A stretch of 64,000 nucleotides of DNA from Tamlana sp. I1 (GCF_015355625.1 NZ_JACLAF010000001.1:186001-250000), one strand, 5' to 3'. Numbered from the stretch's first letter, positions 1 through 8,935 are shown. Program-made: numbers and translations. The notes: a model not told the origin generated them from the sequence alone.

Positions 1-824
1 CAGTTACCGCTTTAGGTAAACTTACAGCGGGTAAAGTACATGTTTCGGTTGGTAAAAATGCCAATTCACCGCTTTCAGGTTTACAAGGCATTACTTTACA
101 CAAAGTATCTGGGCCGCACCCTTCTGGGAATGTGGGAACGCTAATCAATAAAATAGATCCGGTTAATAAAGGAGAAACTGTTTGGACAGTTAATCCTCAA
201 GACTTGGTGATTATTGGTGAGTTGTTGTTAACTGGGAAATTCAACGCCGAGCGTATTGTGGCTTTGGTGGGGTCTTCAGTACAAAAACCTAGATATTTTA
301 AAACACGTATTGGAAGCGAAGTAGCGACTATGATTTACGACAAAGGTGTCGATAAAGCAGGTCATGATCGTATTATTTCAGGAAATGTTTTAAGCGGAAA
401 AGAAATTAAACCAGACGGAAGTTTAGATTATTACAGCAATGTAATTTCTGTGATTCCAGAAGGTGATGATTATGAGTTTTTCGGATGGACTAAACCTATC
501 TTTAATAAGGTGTCTACTTCTAGAGCATTAACCTTTTCTTGGTTAGCGCCAAATAAAGTTTACGATTTAAATACCAATACAAACGGCGAGCATAGAGCAT
601 TTGTAACAACAGGAACTTACGAGGAAGTTTTTCCTTTAGATATTTTCCCATTACAAATTTTAAAAGCCTGTTTGTATAAAGATTTAGATGAAATGGAAGC
701 TTTAGGGATGTACGAAGTAGCTCCAGAAGATTTTGCTTTAACAGAGTTTGTATGTGTGTCAAAACAACCGCATCAAAAAATAATAAGAGATGGTTTAGAC
801 TTAATGCTTAAAGAGATAGGATAA
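1..824 (+). CDS. nqrA: Na+-translocating NADH:quinone reductase subunit A, 3' part
   Basis: Peripheral subunit A of the six-subunit Na+-NQR complex, which oxidises NADH, reduces quinone and exports Na+ at the inner membrane. The gene enters from the left edge: the reading frame beginning at base 3 is open with no start, so about 273 C-terminal residues are present. Visible features agree with the NqrA C-terminal half (for example SGPHPSGNVGTLINKIDPV and the tail QPHQKIIRDGLDLMLKEIG). Its TAA stop shares one base with the ATG of nqrB (TAATG), so translation is probably coupled. Identification rests on sequence plus the complete nqrB-F series that follows. The ATG at 132 is internal, not a start. 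Confidence 0.95.
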   Translation, partial: VTALGKLTAGKVHVSVGKNANSPLSGLQGITLHKVSGPHPSGNVGTLINKIDPVNKGETVWTVNPQDLVIIGELLLTGKFNAERIVALVGSSVQKPRYFKTRIGSEVATMIYDKGVDKAGHDRIISGNVLSGKEIKPDGSLDYYSNVISVIPEGDDYEFFGWTKPIFNKVSTSRALTFSWLAPNKVYDLNTNTNGEHRAFVTTGTYEEVFPLDIFPLQILKACLYKDLDEMEALGMYEVAPEDFALTEFVCVSKQPHQKIIRDGLDLMLKEIG

Positions 825-2050
825 TGGGTTTAAAAAAGAATTTACACGATTTTAAAGTAAAAAATAAGGATAAAAAGTGGTTGCCTGCGTTTTCAGCAAT
901 TCACACATTCTTATTTTTACCAGATGAGACCACACATAACGGGACTCATATAAAAGTAGCCGACGATTTAAAACGTACCATGAATACCGTAATTATGGCT
1001 ATGGTACCATGTTTAATCTTTGGTATGTTTAACGCTGGTTATCAGCATCATTTAGCTTTTGATGGTATTCAAGCCGTTTCAGGAGGTTTTTTTAGTGCCG
1101 AGTTCTGGACGCTAGATAACTTTTTAGTTGGTTTTTGGAAAATATTACCATTAGTTATAGTGTCTTACGGTGTTGGTTTAGGTATTGAATTTATTTTCGC
1201 CATCATAAAAGGTCATGAAGTTGAAGAAGGTTACTTAGTAACAGGAATGTTAGTGCCACTTATTGTGCCAATCGATATTCCGTTATGGATGTTAGCTGTA
1301 GCCGTAGTTTTTGGTGTTGTAATTGGTAAAGAAGTTTTTGGAGGAACAGGAATGAATATTCTAAACCCTGCATTAACTATTAGAGCCTTTTTATTCTTCG
1401 CTTATCCAACATGGATGTCTGGAGATAAAGTATGGGTTCAAGGTGCCGTTGGAAGAGACCAAGCTATTGCAGCAGGACAAAATCTAGATGCCGTGTCAGG
1501 TGAAACCATTTTAGGTACTTTAGCACAAGGTAAAGAGGTTATGCATTCTGTAGCCGATATGTTCTACGGATTTATTCCTGGTTCGATAGGAGAAACCTCT
1601 ACACTTTTAATTGTATTAGGTGGGTTATTTTTAATCTTCGCTAAAATTGGAAGTTGGAGAATTATGTTGTCTTCAGCAATAGGAGCCATCGTAATGGGAT
1701 TAATTTTTAACCAGGTTGTTGATGCTGGAATTGTAACAGAAAGCAGCAAGTTTTACGGATTAATGAGTACGCCGTTTTGGCACCACTTACTAATTGGAGG
1801 TTTTGCCTTCGGTACGGTGTTTATGGCTACAGATCCTGTAACAGCCTCTCAAACTAATAAAGGAAAATGGTATTACGGTTTCTTAGTAGGATTTATTTCT
1901 ATTTTGATTCGCGTATTTAATCCAGCATACCCAGAAGGTGTGATGTTAGCGATTCTATTAATGAATGTGTTTGCACCAACCATCGATCATTATGTAGTTC
2001 AGGGTAATGTGAAGAAAAGAAGGAAACGTTTAAAAGTAAAAACGGCTTAA
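824..2050 (+). CDS. nqrB: Na+-translocating NADH:quinone reductase subunit B
   Basis: Large membrane subunit (408 aa) of Na+-NQR, part of the Na+ path and carrier of riboflavin and a covalently bound FMN. Hydrophobic segments are evident around residues 55-72, 103-128, 140-168 and across the C-terminal half. The family attaches FMN to the Thr of a D-x-x-S-G-A-T-type motif through ApbE; here the matching site reads DAVSGETILG (Thr about 228), with Glu where Ala is usual. The start overlaps the nqrA stop by one base and nqrC follows after 2 bases. The protein ends in a basic tail (KKRRKRLKVKTA). The family assignment is secure. Confidence 0.96.
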   Translation: MGLKKNLHDFKVKNKDKKWLPAFSAIHTFLFLPDETTHNGTHIKVADDLKRTMNTVIMAMVPCLIFGMFNAGYQHHLAFDGIQAVSGGFFSAEFWTLDNFLVGFWKILPLVIVSYGVGLGIEFIFAIIKGHEVEEGYLVTGMLVPLIVPIDIPLWMLAVAVVFGVVIGKEVFGGTGMNILNPALTIRAFLFFAYPTWMSGDKVWVQGAVGRDQAIAAGQNLDAVSGETILGTLAQGKEVMHSVADMFYGFIPGSIGETSTLLIVLGGLFLIFAKIGSWRIMLSSAIGAIVMGLIFNQVVDAGIVTESSKFYGLMSTPFWHHLLIGGFAFGTVFMATDPVTASQTNKGKWYYGFLVGFISILIRVFNPAYPEGVMLAILLMNVFAPTIDHYVVQGNVKKRRKRLKVKTA

Positions 2051-2052
2051 CC

Positions 2053-2805
2053 ATGGAAAATAGAACGGATAAAAATTCATATACTATATTATTTGCCATT
2101 GCCATGGTAGTAATTGTAGGAGCGGTATTAGCATTTACGGCGTCTTCATTAAGTCCGAAGATTTCAGAAAATCAGCGTATAGAAAAACAACAAAACATTC
2201 TATATGCTATGGGCGTAAATCAAAATGATGAATCTAGTGCTGTATTTGTATCAACTAAAGAAGCTCAAGAGTTATTTGATAAATACATCACGAAGCAATT
2301 AGTGATTAAAAACGGACAAGCTTCAGAAGATGAAGAAGCTTATTTAATAGATCTTAAAAAGGATAAAGCGGCAGCAGCAGGCGATGCTTCAAAGCGTAAT
2401 TTACCTTTATTTATAGGAGAAAAGGATGGCACTACATTTCATATCATTCCAATTTATGGAAAAGGTTTATGGGATGCTATCTGGGGTTATGTTTCTTTAG
2501 ATGATAACATGGTGATTCAAGGTGCCTATTTCGATCATAAAGGTGAAACTCCAGGATTAGGAGCTAACATTAAGCAACGTTACTTTATGGATGATTTTAT
2601 TGGAGAACATCTTTTAGATGCCAACGGAAACTTTAAAGGTGTTGAAGTTGCTAAAGGAAATGCCGATCCAACAAACGAAGACAAAACAGATAACGCGGTG
2701 GATGCCATTGCAGGAGCGACTATTACAGGTGATGGCGTAACAGCAATGATTAAAAGCGATTTAAAGCTTTACAAACCTTATTTCGATAATTTAAAAAATA
2801 ATTAA
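2053..2805 (+). CDS. nqrC: Na+-translocating NADH:quinone reductase subunit C
   Basis: Subunit C (250 aa), a single-pass protein whose periplasmic FMN-binding domain carries the second covalent FMN of the complex. One membrane helix lies at residues about 11-32. The flavinylation site is DAIAGATITG, with the acceptor Thr at about 223, matching the S/A-G-A-T signature recognised by ApbE. The central YGKGLWDAIWGYVSL and GETPGLGANI segments are typical of FMN_bind-domain NqrC/RnfG proteins. nqrD follows 3 bases later. The substrate of the ApbE enzyme encoded at 6753-7727 is most likely this subunit together with NqrB. Confidence 0.96.
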   Translation: MENRTDKNSYTILFAIAMVVIVGAVLAFTASSLSPKISENQRIEKQQNILYAMGVNQNDESSAVFVSTKEAQELFDKYITKQLVIKNGQASEDEEAYLIDLKKDKAAAAGDASKRNLPLFIGEKDGTTFHIIPIYGKGLWDAIWGYVSLDDNMVIQGAYFDHKGETPGLGANIKQRYFMDDFIGEHLLDANGNFKGVEVAKGNADPTNEDKTDNAVDAIAGATITGDGVTAMIKSDLKLYKPYFDNLKNN

Positions 2806-2808
2806 TTT

Positions 2809-3456
2809 ATGGGACTTTTATCAAAAAAAGACACAAAGTTAATCACAGACCCATTAGCGGATAATAACCCTATTACTATTCAAGTATTAGGTATTTGTTC
2901 GGCATTAGCCATTACAGCAGAGTTGAAAGCTTCAATTGTAATGTCTATTTCGGTAATGTTCGTTTTAGGTTTAGGAAACGTTGTTATTTCATTAATGCGT
3001 AACATCATACCTTCTAAAATTAGAATTATCGTACAATTAACGGTAGTTGCTGCTTTAGTAATTATAGTAGATCAGGTGCTTAAAGCTTTTGCTTACGAGT
3101 TAAGTAAAACCTTATCGGTTTTCGTAGGATTAATTATTACCAACTGTATTATCATGGGACGTTTTGAAGCTTTCGCTCTAGCAAACGGACCTTGGAAATC
3201 TTTCCTAGATGGTATTGGAAACTCTTTAGGGTATGGCGTAATTCTTATCATTGTAGGATTCTTTAGAGAATTACTTGGATCTGGTACTTTATTAGGCTTT
3301 CCTGTATTAGGAGACCCTATTGCTAAAACAGGATTATATGCTTTTGGTTACGAAAACAATGGTTTTATGTTGTTATCGCCAATGGCTTTAATTGTGGTAG
3401 GTATTATTATTTGGGTACAACGTACAAGAAATAAAGCTTTAGTAGAAGATCATTAA
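2809..3456 (+). CDS. nqrD: Na+-translocating NADH:quinone reductase subunit D
   Basis: Integral membrane subunit (215 aa) with about six hydrophobic segments. NqrD and NqrE are homologous, form an inverted pair in the membrane, and hold an iron centre between them. Conserved stretches include TNCIIMGRFEAFA, which contains the Cys typical of the family, and a second Cys near LGICSALA. The start is close behind nqrC. Downstream the spacing to nqrE widens to 76 bases of simple-repeat sequence, the only real gap in the operon. Confidence 0.96.
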   Translation: MGLLSKKDTKLITDPLADNNPITIQVLGICSALAITAELKASIVMSISVMFVLGLGNVVISLMRNIIPSKIRIIVQLTVVAALVIIVDQVLKAFAYELSKTLSVFVGLIITNCIIMGRFEAFALANGPWKSFLDGIGNSLGYGVILIIVGFFRELLGSGTLLGFPVLGDPIAKTGLYAFGYENNGFMLLSPMALIVVGIIIWVQRTRNKALVEDH

Positions 3457-3532
3457 ATAGTTGATAGTTGATAGTTATTGGTTGATAGTCATTTACCACT
3501 AACTAAAAACAAAAAACTAAAAACTAAAAAAT
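3457..3532. repeat. Simple-sequence repeats between nqrD and nqrE
   Basis: The 76-base gap holds short degenerate repeats: GTTGATAGTTGATAGTTATT on the left and ACTAAAAACAAAAAACTAAA-type units on the right. It is the only loose joint in the nqr operon, whose other genes overlap or sit within 3 bases. No -7 box or terminator hairpin is clear. Similar repeats occur near 14331-14352, 60482-60530 and 62297-62342, so this looks like one of a class of simple-repeat tracts in this genome rather than a designed regulatory site. Confidence 0.7.
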
Positions 3533-4255
3533 ATGGAACATTTAGAATTATTTTTAAAATCAATATTTATAGATAACATGGTATTTGCCACGTTCTTAGG
3601 GATGTGTTCTTACCTTGCGGTATCTAAAAAAGTTAGTACGGCTGTTGGTCTTGGTGCTGCAGTTATATTTGTACTTGCTATTACCGTGCCTTTAAACTGG
3701 TTATTAGATCAGTATCTTTTACAACCAGGAGCATTAAAATGGTTAGGTGCAGAGTATGCCGATTACGATTTAAGCTTCTTATCATTTATCATGTTTATTG
3801 CAACGATTGCAACCATGGTACAATTGGTAGAAATTGTAGTAGAGAAATTTTCGCCATCATTATATAATTCATTAGGTATCTTTTTACCGCTTATTGCTGT
3901 AAACTGTGCTATTTTAGGGGGCTCTTTATTCATGCAGTCTCGTGAAATTCCTTCTTTAGGATTGGCAACAACTTACGGTATCGGTTCAGGAATTGGTTGG
4001 TTTTTAGCCATTCTTGCTATTGCTGCCATTCGTGAAAAAATTAGATATTCTAACGTACCACCAGCTTTAAGAGGCTTAGGTATTACATTCATCATTACAG
4101 GATTAATGGCCATTGGTTTCATGAGTTTTGGTGGAATGTTAACAGGAGGTGATGATGAAGCGCCAAAAGAAGAAAAAACAGCTCAAGTTGAAACTTCTAA
4201 GGACGGTTCAGAAAACATAAAAGTGATCGCTAACAACATAAATGTAAATGAGTAA
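3533..4255 (+). CDS. nqrE: Na+-translocating NADH:quinone reductase subunit E
   Basis: Integral membrane subunit (240 aa) homologous to NqrD and paired with it around an iron centre. It opens with [20 protein letters not shown], a typical NqrE N-terminus, and contains the family Cys in [11 protein letters not shown] and [14 protein letters not shown]. About six membrane segments end near residue 205. A polar tail of roughly 35 residues (rich in E, D, K, N) follows and is longer than in proteobacterial NqrE. The nqrF reading frame starts inside its last codons. Confidence 0.96.
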   Translation: MEHLELFLKSIFIDNMVFATFLGMCSYLAVSKKVSTAVGLGAAVIFVLAITVPLNWLLDQYLLQPGALKWLGAEYADYDLSFLSFIMFIATIATMVQLVEIVVEKFSPSLYNSLGIFLPLIAVNCAILGGSLFMQSREIPSLGLATTYGIGSGIGWFLAILAIAAIREKIRYSNVPPALRGLGITFIITGLMAIGFMSFGGMLTGGDDEAPKEEKTAQVETSKDGSENIKVIANNINVNE

Positions 4256-5564
4256 TATGATTTTAGCTGCAAGTACAACAGGAACTATCGTAGTAACAGT
4301 AATAGCGTTTTTAATTATTACCCTTTTACTAGTTACCTTATTATTAGTTGTAAAACAGAAACTTTCACCATCAGGACCTGTAAAAATTACAATCAATGGT
4401 GAAAAAGAAATAGAAGTAGCTTCAGGAGGAAGTTTACTTTCTACTTTAGGAAATTCAAAAATATTCTTACCATCGGCTTGTGGTGGAGGAGGAACTTGTA
4501 TTCAATGTGAATGTCATGTTTTAGAAGGTGGTGGAGAAGCACTTCCAACTGAGGTGCCTCATTTTACAAGAAAAGAATTACAGCATGGCGCACGTTTAGC
4601 TTGTCAAGTTAAAGTTAAGCAAGACATGAATATTACCATTCCTGAAGAGGTTTTTGGTATTAAAAAATGGGAAGCTACTGTTGTTCGTAATTATAACGTT
4701 GCCTCTTTTATCAAGGAATTCGTTGTTGAAATTCCAGAAGATATGGGCTACAAAGCTGGTGGGTATATTCAAATTGAAATTCCTCCATGTGAAGTGAAAT
4801 ATTCAGATATGGATATTACTGCGCATCCAGAAGAACATGATACCCCAGATAAATTTCAAGCGGAATGGGATAAATTTAACCTTTGGCCTCTAGTTATGAA
4901 AAATAGCGAAACGGTTGAAAGAGCTTATTCTATGGCTTCTTACCCTGCTGAAGGACGTGAAATTATGTTGAACGTTCGTGTTGCTTGTCCGCCATGGGAT
5001 CGTGCTAAAAACGGTTGGATGGATGTAAACCCAGGGGTTGCTTCATCTTTTATTTTTAACCAAAAACCAGGAGATAAAGTTACCATTTCAGGACCTTACG
5101 GTGAGTTCTTTATCAATGAATCGGATAGCGAAATGCTTTACGTAGGTGGTGGGGCTGGTATGGCACCAATGCGTTCACACTTATACCACTTATTTAAAAC
5201 TTTAAAAACAGGACGTAAAGTAACGTATTGGTACGGTGGACGTTCAAAACGTGAGTTATTCTACTTAGAGCACTTCCGTGATTTAGAAAAAGAGTTCCCT
5301 AACTTCAGATTCTTCTTAGCATTATCTGAGCCTTTACCAGAAGATAACTGGCAAGTTAAAGCCGATATTGATTCTCCAGGTGATGGGTTTGTTGGATTTA
5401 TTCACAATTGTGTAATAGATAATTACTTAAGCAAACACGACGCTCCAGAAGATATCGAATTGTATTTCTGTGGACCACCATTAATGAACAATGCGGTTCA
5501 GAAAATGGGAGAAGATTTTGGAATCCCAGATGAGCATATTCGATTTGATGACTTTGGAGGATAA
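4248..5564 (+). CDS. nqrF: Na+-translocating NADH:quinone reductase subunit F
   Basis: NADH-oxidising subunit (438 aa). Domains in order: one N-terminal membrane helix (about 8-35), a ferredoxin-like [2Fe-2S] domain (ligands about Cys78, Cys84, Cys87, Cys119), an FAD-binding domain with RAYS (about 225-228), and an NAD(P)-binding domain with GGGAGMAP (about 300-307) and the CGPPLMN motif near the C-terminus. It is full length. The chosen ATG overlaps nqrE by 8 bases; an alternative ATG at 4257 would leave a 1-base gap and loses only three residues. It is the last nqr gene, followed by a hairpin terminator. Confidence 0.97.
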   Translation: MSNMILAASTTGTIVVTVIAFLIITLLLVTLLLVVKQKLSPSGPVKITINGEKEIEVASGGSLLSTLGNSKIFLPSACGGGGTCIQCECHVLEGGGEALPTEVPHFTRKELQHGARLACQVKVKQDMNITIPEEVFGIKKWEATVVRNYNVASFIKEFVVEIPEDMGYKAGGYIQIEIPPCEVKYSDMDITAHPEEHDTPDKFQAEWDKFNLWPLVMKNSETVERAYSMASYPAEGREIMLNVRVACPPWDRAKNGWMDVNPGVASSFIFNQKPGDKVTISGPYGEFFINESDSEMLYVGGGAGMAPMRSHLYHLFKTLKTGRKVTYWYGGRSKRELFYLEHFRDLEKEFPNFRFFLALSEPLPEDNWQVKADIDSPGDGFVGFIHNCVIDNYLSKHDAPEDIELYFCGPPLMNNAVQKMGEDFGIPDEHIRFDDFGG

Positions 5565-5631
5565 GTCGCTACGTGATTTAATCAAAATGAAGTTTTATGC
5601 TGATTTAAATTCAGCAAATCATTATAAAAAG

Positions 5632-5658
5632 AAAGCCCAGCATGTGATGTTGGGCTTT
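5632..5658 (+). terminator. Rho-independent terminator after nqrF
   Basis: AAAGCCCAGCA (5632-5642) pairs with TGTTGGGCTTT (5648-5658) around a 5-base loop, with one G-T pair, followed by TTGTTATT. It lies about 70 bases after nqrF and just before the convergent gene at 5688, so it may serve both directions. Confidence 0.85.
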
Positions 5659-5687
5659 TGTTATTATAAGAACTTTAATTAAGCTTG

Positions 5688-6143
5688 TTAATATATTTCT
5701 AATTCGTGTTTTACAGCACTATCATTATTTTTAAATAGTTTTTTGTAGCTCATTACATTAGGAATATTATCCATTTCACAAAGCAAAGTAATCACGGCTG
5801 ATAACCCTTCAAATAAAACATTTTTATCTGTTGGGTTTTTAGGTTTGAAATTTGTGTGATGTAGCGGGGTTTTAAATCCGCAGGCCTCTAAAAAAGTATG
5901 TTCTATTTGTAGTAATTCAATAGGGGAATAGCCGTTAAATTTTCTGTTTAATGTTTGATTAACTTTGCCAACGTAATTTAAATCTAGACTGCCATGATGG
6001 TCTGAAAGGTGTTTCCAGCCATCCGAATTATCCAATATATTTCCAACGGCACATTGCTTACAACATTCTGGATTTAGGGTGTTGTTATGAAAGGCGCTAT
6101 ATAATTTTTTTATGGTGGATTCAAACCTAAAACTCGTTTTCAT
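5688..6143 (-). CDS. Conserved flavobacterial Cys-containing protein next to nqr
   Basis: 151-aa soluble protein of unknown function. It has no signal peptide or membrane segment. A Cys cluster, PECCKQCAVGN (residues about 26-36), stands near the N-terminus, followed by WKHLSDHHGSLDLNYVG, and further Cys at EACGF and LLCEMDN. Proteins of this type sit beside nqrF in other flavobacteria and are, as I recall, sometimes labelled NqrF although they share no domain with it. It is convergent with nqrF, so it is not in the nqr transcript. The paired cysteines might bind a metal or Fe-S cluster; that is inference only. Confidence 0.7.
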   Translation of the reverse strand: MKTSFRFESTIKKLYSAFHNNTLNPECCKQCAVGNILDNSDGWKHLSDHHGSLDLNYVGKVNQTLNRKFNGYSPIELLQIEHTFLEACGFKTPLHHTNFKPKNPTDKNVLFEGLSAVITLLCEMDNIPNVMSYKKLFKNNDSAVKHELEIY

Positions 6144-6362
6144 AATGAAATTTTTTTATGTATTAAGATAAGAAAAAATCATCAAACGGAAATAATCCTG
6201 CTGTCAACGAAGTAAATCATCCTGATTGTAAGCTATCGTCTTCCGAAGAAAAAAAGGACGAAAATTTGATTTTCATCATAACTATTGCTATTCAAAAGCT
6301 ATTGTATACTGCGTGATATTTAAAATATTCTTAAGTTTGTCAAGAGATTATATTTTGATACT

Positions 6363-6740
6363 ATGAGTATACCCCTTTCGGAACAAGAACTACATAATTT
6401 GGCTATGAATCACGTTGGTAAAGATTTGGAAGAACGTGGTTTCGAATTCATCGCGATAAATAGTAAACTTAAAAAACATCCGCAATTTGTGTGTATGGAT
6501 AAAAATAAACAGTACTTTTTTGTGATTGTACGTGCTGTAATTCTTCCTGAAAACCCTAATAATTACGATGTGGTTTGGATGGAATCTTTTAAAAATCACG
6601 CTAGAGAACAAGATGCCAAAGTACTTTATGCAGGCGTAGGGATAGGTAGTTTAGAAGGCGAAAAAGAACCTATTTATTTGAATAAGGATTATTTGCTAGA
6701 GTATAACGGGATTCAATTTTTGGAAACCAATCTAAATTAA
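6363..6740 (+). CDS. Conserved hypothetical protein in operon with apbE
   Basis: 125-aa soluble protein of unknown function, opening MSIPLSEQELHNLAMNHVGK. The pattern of alternating strands (QYFFVIVRAVILP, AKVLYAGVGIGS) suggests a compact alpha/beta fold. I do not recognise a named domain. It ends 12 bases before apbE on the same strand, so the two are probably co-transcribed. The 219 bases upstream (6144-6362) separate it from a divergent neighbour and contain no consensus TAnnTTTG box; the best match is TATATTTTG near 6350, one base too long. Confidence 0.7.
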   Translation: MSIPLSEQELHNLAMNHVGKDLEERGFEFIAINSKLKKHPQFVCMDKNKQYFFVIVRAVILPENPNNYDVVWMESFKNHAREQDAKVLYAGVGIGSLEGEKEPIYLNKDYLLEYNGIQFLETNLN

Positions 6741-6752
6741 ACCGATTGTATC

Positions 6753-7727
6753 ATGAAGCATTTAGCTCTATTTGTTTTACTTGTTTCGTTTTTTTCTTGC
6801 GAAACAGAAGTTAAAAATTCTAAACTTTCAGGAGACGTTTTTGGAACTACGTATTCTATTATTTACAATTCTGAAGTGTCATATAAAACACAATTTGACA
6901 GCTTGTTTACGGTTATTAATAATTCGATGTCTACCTATCAAGACCATTCAATTATTTCAAAATTGAACAGAAATGAGTTGAATGTAGTTGATGCGCATTT
7001 TATTAAGGTTTTTGAAGCTTCAAAAGAAATTTATAAAGAAACTAAAGGAGCTTTCGATCCCACTATTGGCGCTGTTGTTAATGCTTGGGATTTTGGTCCT
7101 GAAGGTAAAATTGTGAATTTGGATAGTCTTAAAATCGATTCTTTAATGGTTTCGGTTGGCTTGTCTAAAGTTTCTAGAAATCAAGATCAAATTTTGAAGC
7201 CTCAGGGCACTTTTATAGATTTTAATGCCATTGCAAAAGGTTATGGCGTCGATGTGATTGGAGCATTTTTAGAATCGCAGAATATTTCAAATTATCTAGT
7301 TGAAATAGGCGGAGAGATTCGTACAAGAGGCGTGAATGCTGAAAAGAAATCGCATTGGAAAGTAGGCGTAGAGCGTCCTAATTTTGAAGGTGAACAGTCT
7401 ATTTTTGAAGTGGTAACCTTAAATAACGAAGCGATGGCTACTTCAGGAACTTATAGAAAGTTTAAAGTTGATGAAAACGGCAATCGCTACGCGCATATTA
7501 TCGATACGAAAACGGGCTATCCTAGCAAGACGAATTTGTTAAGTATATCTGTAATTGCAGAAGATTGTATGACTGCTGATGCCTATGCCACTGCTTTTAA
7601 AGCAATGGGCTTGGAGAATGTAAAATCGTTTTTAAAGTCGCACCCAGAGCTTAAAGTATTTTTAATTTTTGAAAATGACAATCAGGAATTAGAAACTTTA
7701 GCTTTAAATGGATTTCCTGAAAAATAA
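6753..7727 (+). CDS. apbE: FAD:protein FMN transferase, lipoprotein
   Basis: ApbE-family enzyme (324 aa) that moves FMN from FAD onto Thr residues of NqrB and NqrC in the periplasm. The N-terminus is a lipoprotein signal with lipobox FFSC (Cys16), so the enzyme is anchored to a membrane. Family features include YQDHSIISKLNR, GAFDPTIGAVVNAWDFG, the FAD/Mg2+-binding segment EIGGEIRTRG, MATSGTYRKF and DTKTGYPSKT. It lies about 1.2 kb after nqrF, so enzyme and substrates are encoded together. The next gene is convergent and ends 10 bases beyond it. Confidence 0.95.
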   Translation: MKHLALFVLLVSFFSCETEVKNSKLSGDVFGTTYSIIYNSEVSYKTQFDSLFTVINNSMSTYQDHSIISKLNRNELNVVDAHFIKVFEASKEIYKETKGAFDPTIGAVVNAWDFGPEGKIVNLDSLKIDSLMVSVGLSKVSRNQDQILKPQGTFIDFNAIAKGYGVDVIGAFLESQNISNYLVEIGGEIRTRGVNAEKKSHWKVGVERPNFEGEQSIFEVVTLNNEAMATSGTYRKFKVDENGNRYAHIIDTKTGYPSKTNLLSISVIAEDCMTADAYATAFKAMGLENVKSFLKSHPELKVFLIFENDNQELETLALNGFPEK

Positions 7728-7737
7728 TTCCGTTTAA

Positions 7738-8109
7738 TTAAAATACGTGAATAATTAGCAATAACCAACCCGTTACTAAAAGTAGTCCGCCTAACGGGGT
7801 TACAGGGCCTAAAAATTTAAGTTTTTTGCCTTTGGCGTCGGATAAAACTAATCCGTATATACTAGATGAAAATAGTAAGATGCCTATGCTGAAACACCAG
7901 TATACCGCTTCAGGAATACTAATGCTTGTGCTAAAACCAAGTGCCAATAAAACGATGGCATGATACATTTGATATTTTACACCCGTTTCAAAACTTTGTA
8001 ATTGTGAAGTTGATAATTTCTTTTTTAAAGCATGTGCACCAAAAGCACCGAAAATAACAGCTAACATTCCATATAAAGCGCCTGTTGCTATAATTATTTG
8101 TGGAGTCAT
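7738..8109 (-). CDS. DUF423 family membrane protein
   Basis: Small integral membrane protein (123 aa) with four hydrophobic segments. The family signature is clear at the N-terminus (YGMLAVIFGAFGAHALKK) and at YQMYHAIVLLALG. Members (YgdD/TMEM256-like) are widespread and have no established function. It starts 7 bases after the methyltransferase gene upstream on the same strand, suggesting co-transcription. Confidence 0.85.
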   Translation of the reverse strand: MTPQIIIATGALYGMLAVIFGAFGAHALKKKLSTSQLQSFETGVKYQMYHAIVLLALGFSTSISIPEAVYWCFSIGILLFSSSIYGLVLSDAKGKKLKFLGPVTPLGGLLLVTGWLLLIIHVF

Positions 8110-8116
8110 ATAGTAT

Positions 8117-8887
8117 TTAAATGTTTTTGTAAACTATGGGGATAATTTCTCCCTTTGCTAAGCAGTATTTTGTTATTTCTTCTTCAGTGAATTTTGAAGT
8201 ATAATCAACTTCATCAACAGTAAAACCGATGCTTCTAAGCTTATCAAAATAATCACGACCATAAACGCGAACATGATCGTATTGTCCGAATATTTTAGCG
8301 CGTTCTTTTTTATCGGTTATCGTATCGTCTTCAAAAGTAACAGCACGATTTAAATCTTGAGGAATCTGAAAAATGCCCATTCCTCCTTTTTTTAAAACCC
8401 TAAAAAGTTCTTGCATGGCTTTGGTATCATCTGGAATATGCTCTAAAACGTGATTGCATAAAATAACATCAAATTCGTCATCTTCAAAAGGAAGGTTACA
8501 GATATCGGCTTTTACATCAGCTAAAGGCGAATTTAAATCTGTAGTAACATATTCTAAGTTTTTCATCTTTCTGAAGCGCTTATAAAAGGCTTGTTCGGGA
8601 GCAAAATGTAAAACTTTGAGTTGGTCTGTAAAGAAATTGGTTTCGTTTTTAAGAAACATCCAAAGCAATCTGTGGCGTTCTAAAGATAGCGTGGAAGGCG
8701 ATAATACGTTGTTACGTTGGTTGCCATAGCCATAAGGTAAAAAACTTTTGAAGCTTTTATTATCTATAGGGTCTGTGAAAGAGCTTCCTTTTAGATATAA
8801 TGCTAAAGCAGGGCGAATAACATAGCTCAGCCTTATTAATAAAGGCCTTGGGATGGTGTTTAAAATGAATTTGAAAGTTTTTTTCAT
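8117..8887 (-). CDS. SAM-dependent methyltransferase (class I)
   Basis: 256-aa class I methyltransferase of the Methyltransf_11 kind. Motif I-like strand VLHFAPEQAF is followed by the acidic strand end YVTTDLNSP, ADICNLPFEDDEFDVILCNH (motif IV region) and LEHIPDD, then RVLKKGGMGIFQIPQ. The unusual HFAPE in place of a GxGxG loop is seen in a family often annotated as sugar- or cell-wall-associated methyltransferases; the substrate cannot be inferred. The start codon lies 5 bases from an inverted repeat (8892-8933), so the leader was probably altered by that insertion. Confidence 0.8.
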   Translation of the reverse strand: MKKTFKFILNTIPRPLLIRLSYVIRPALALYLKGSSFTDPIDNKSFKSFLPYGYGNQRNNVLSPSTLSLERHRLLWMFLKNETNFFTDQLKVLHFAPEQAFYKRFRKMKNLEYVTTDLNSPLADVKADICNLPFEDDEFDVILCNHVLEHIPDDTKAMQELFRVLKKGGMGIFQIPQDLNRAVTFEDDTITDKKERAKIFGQYDHVRVYGRDYFDKLRSIGFTVDEVDYTSKFTEEEITKYCLAKGEIIPIVYKNI

Positions 8888-8891
8888 AGGT

Positions 8892-8933
8892 GTTACACCG
8901 AGATTCTTAGAGAGACACAGAGTCTCTCAGAGG
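8892..8933 (+). repeat. Left arm of inverted repeat flanking GxxExxY remnant
   Basis: A 42-base arm beginning GTTACACCGAGATT and containing AGAGAGACACAGAG. It matches the reverse complement of 9224-9265 at 31 of 42 positions by my count, including an exact 14-base core AGAGAGACACAGAG. The arm abuts the stop codon of the decayed gene at 8936. Such CACAGAG-rich repeats are often seen beside GxxExxY genes in other genomes (from memory). Confidence 0.8.
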
Positions 8934-8935
8934 TT

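Noticed and set aside
5491-5682. Small plus-strand open frame overlapping the nqrF end and its terminator
   Set aside because: It reads in another frame through the nqrF 3' end and the hairpin; no start context or homology.
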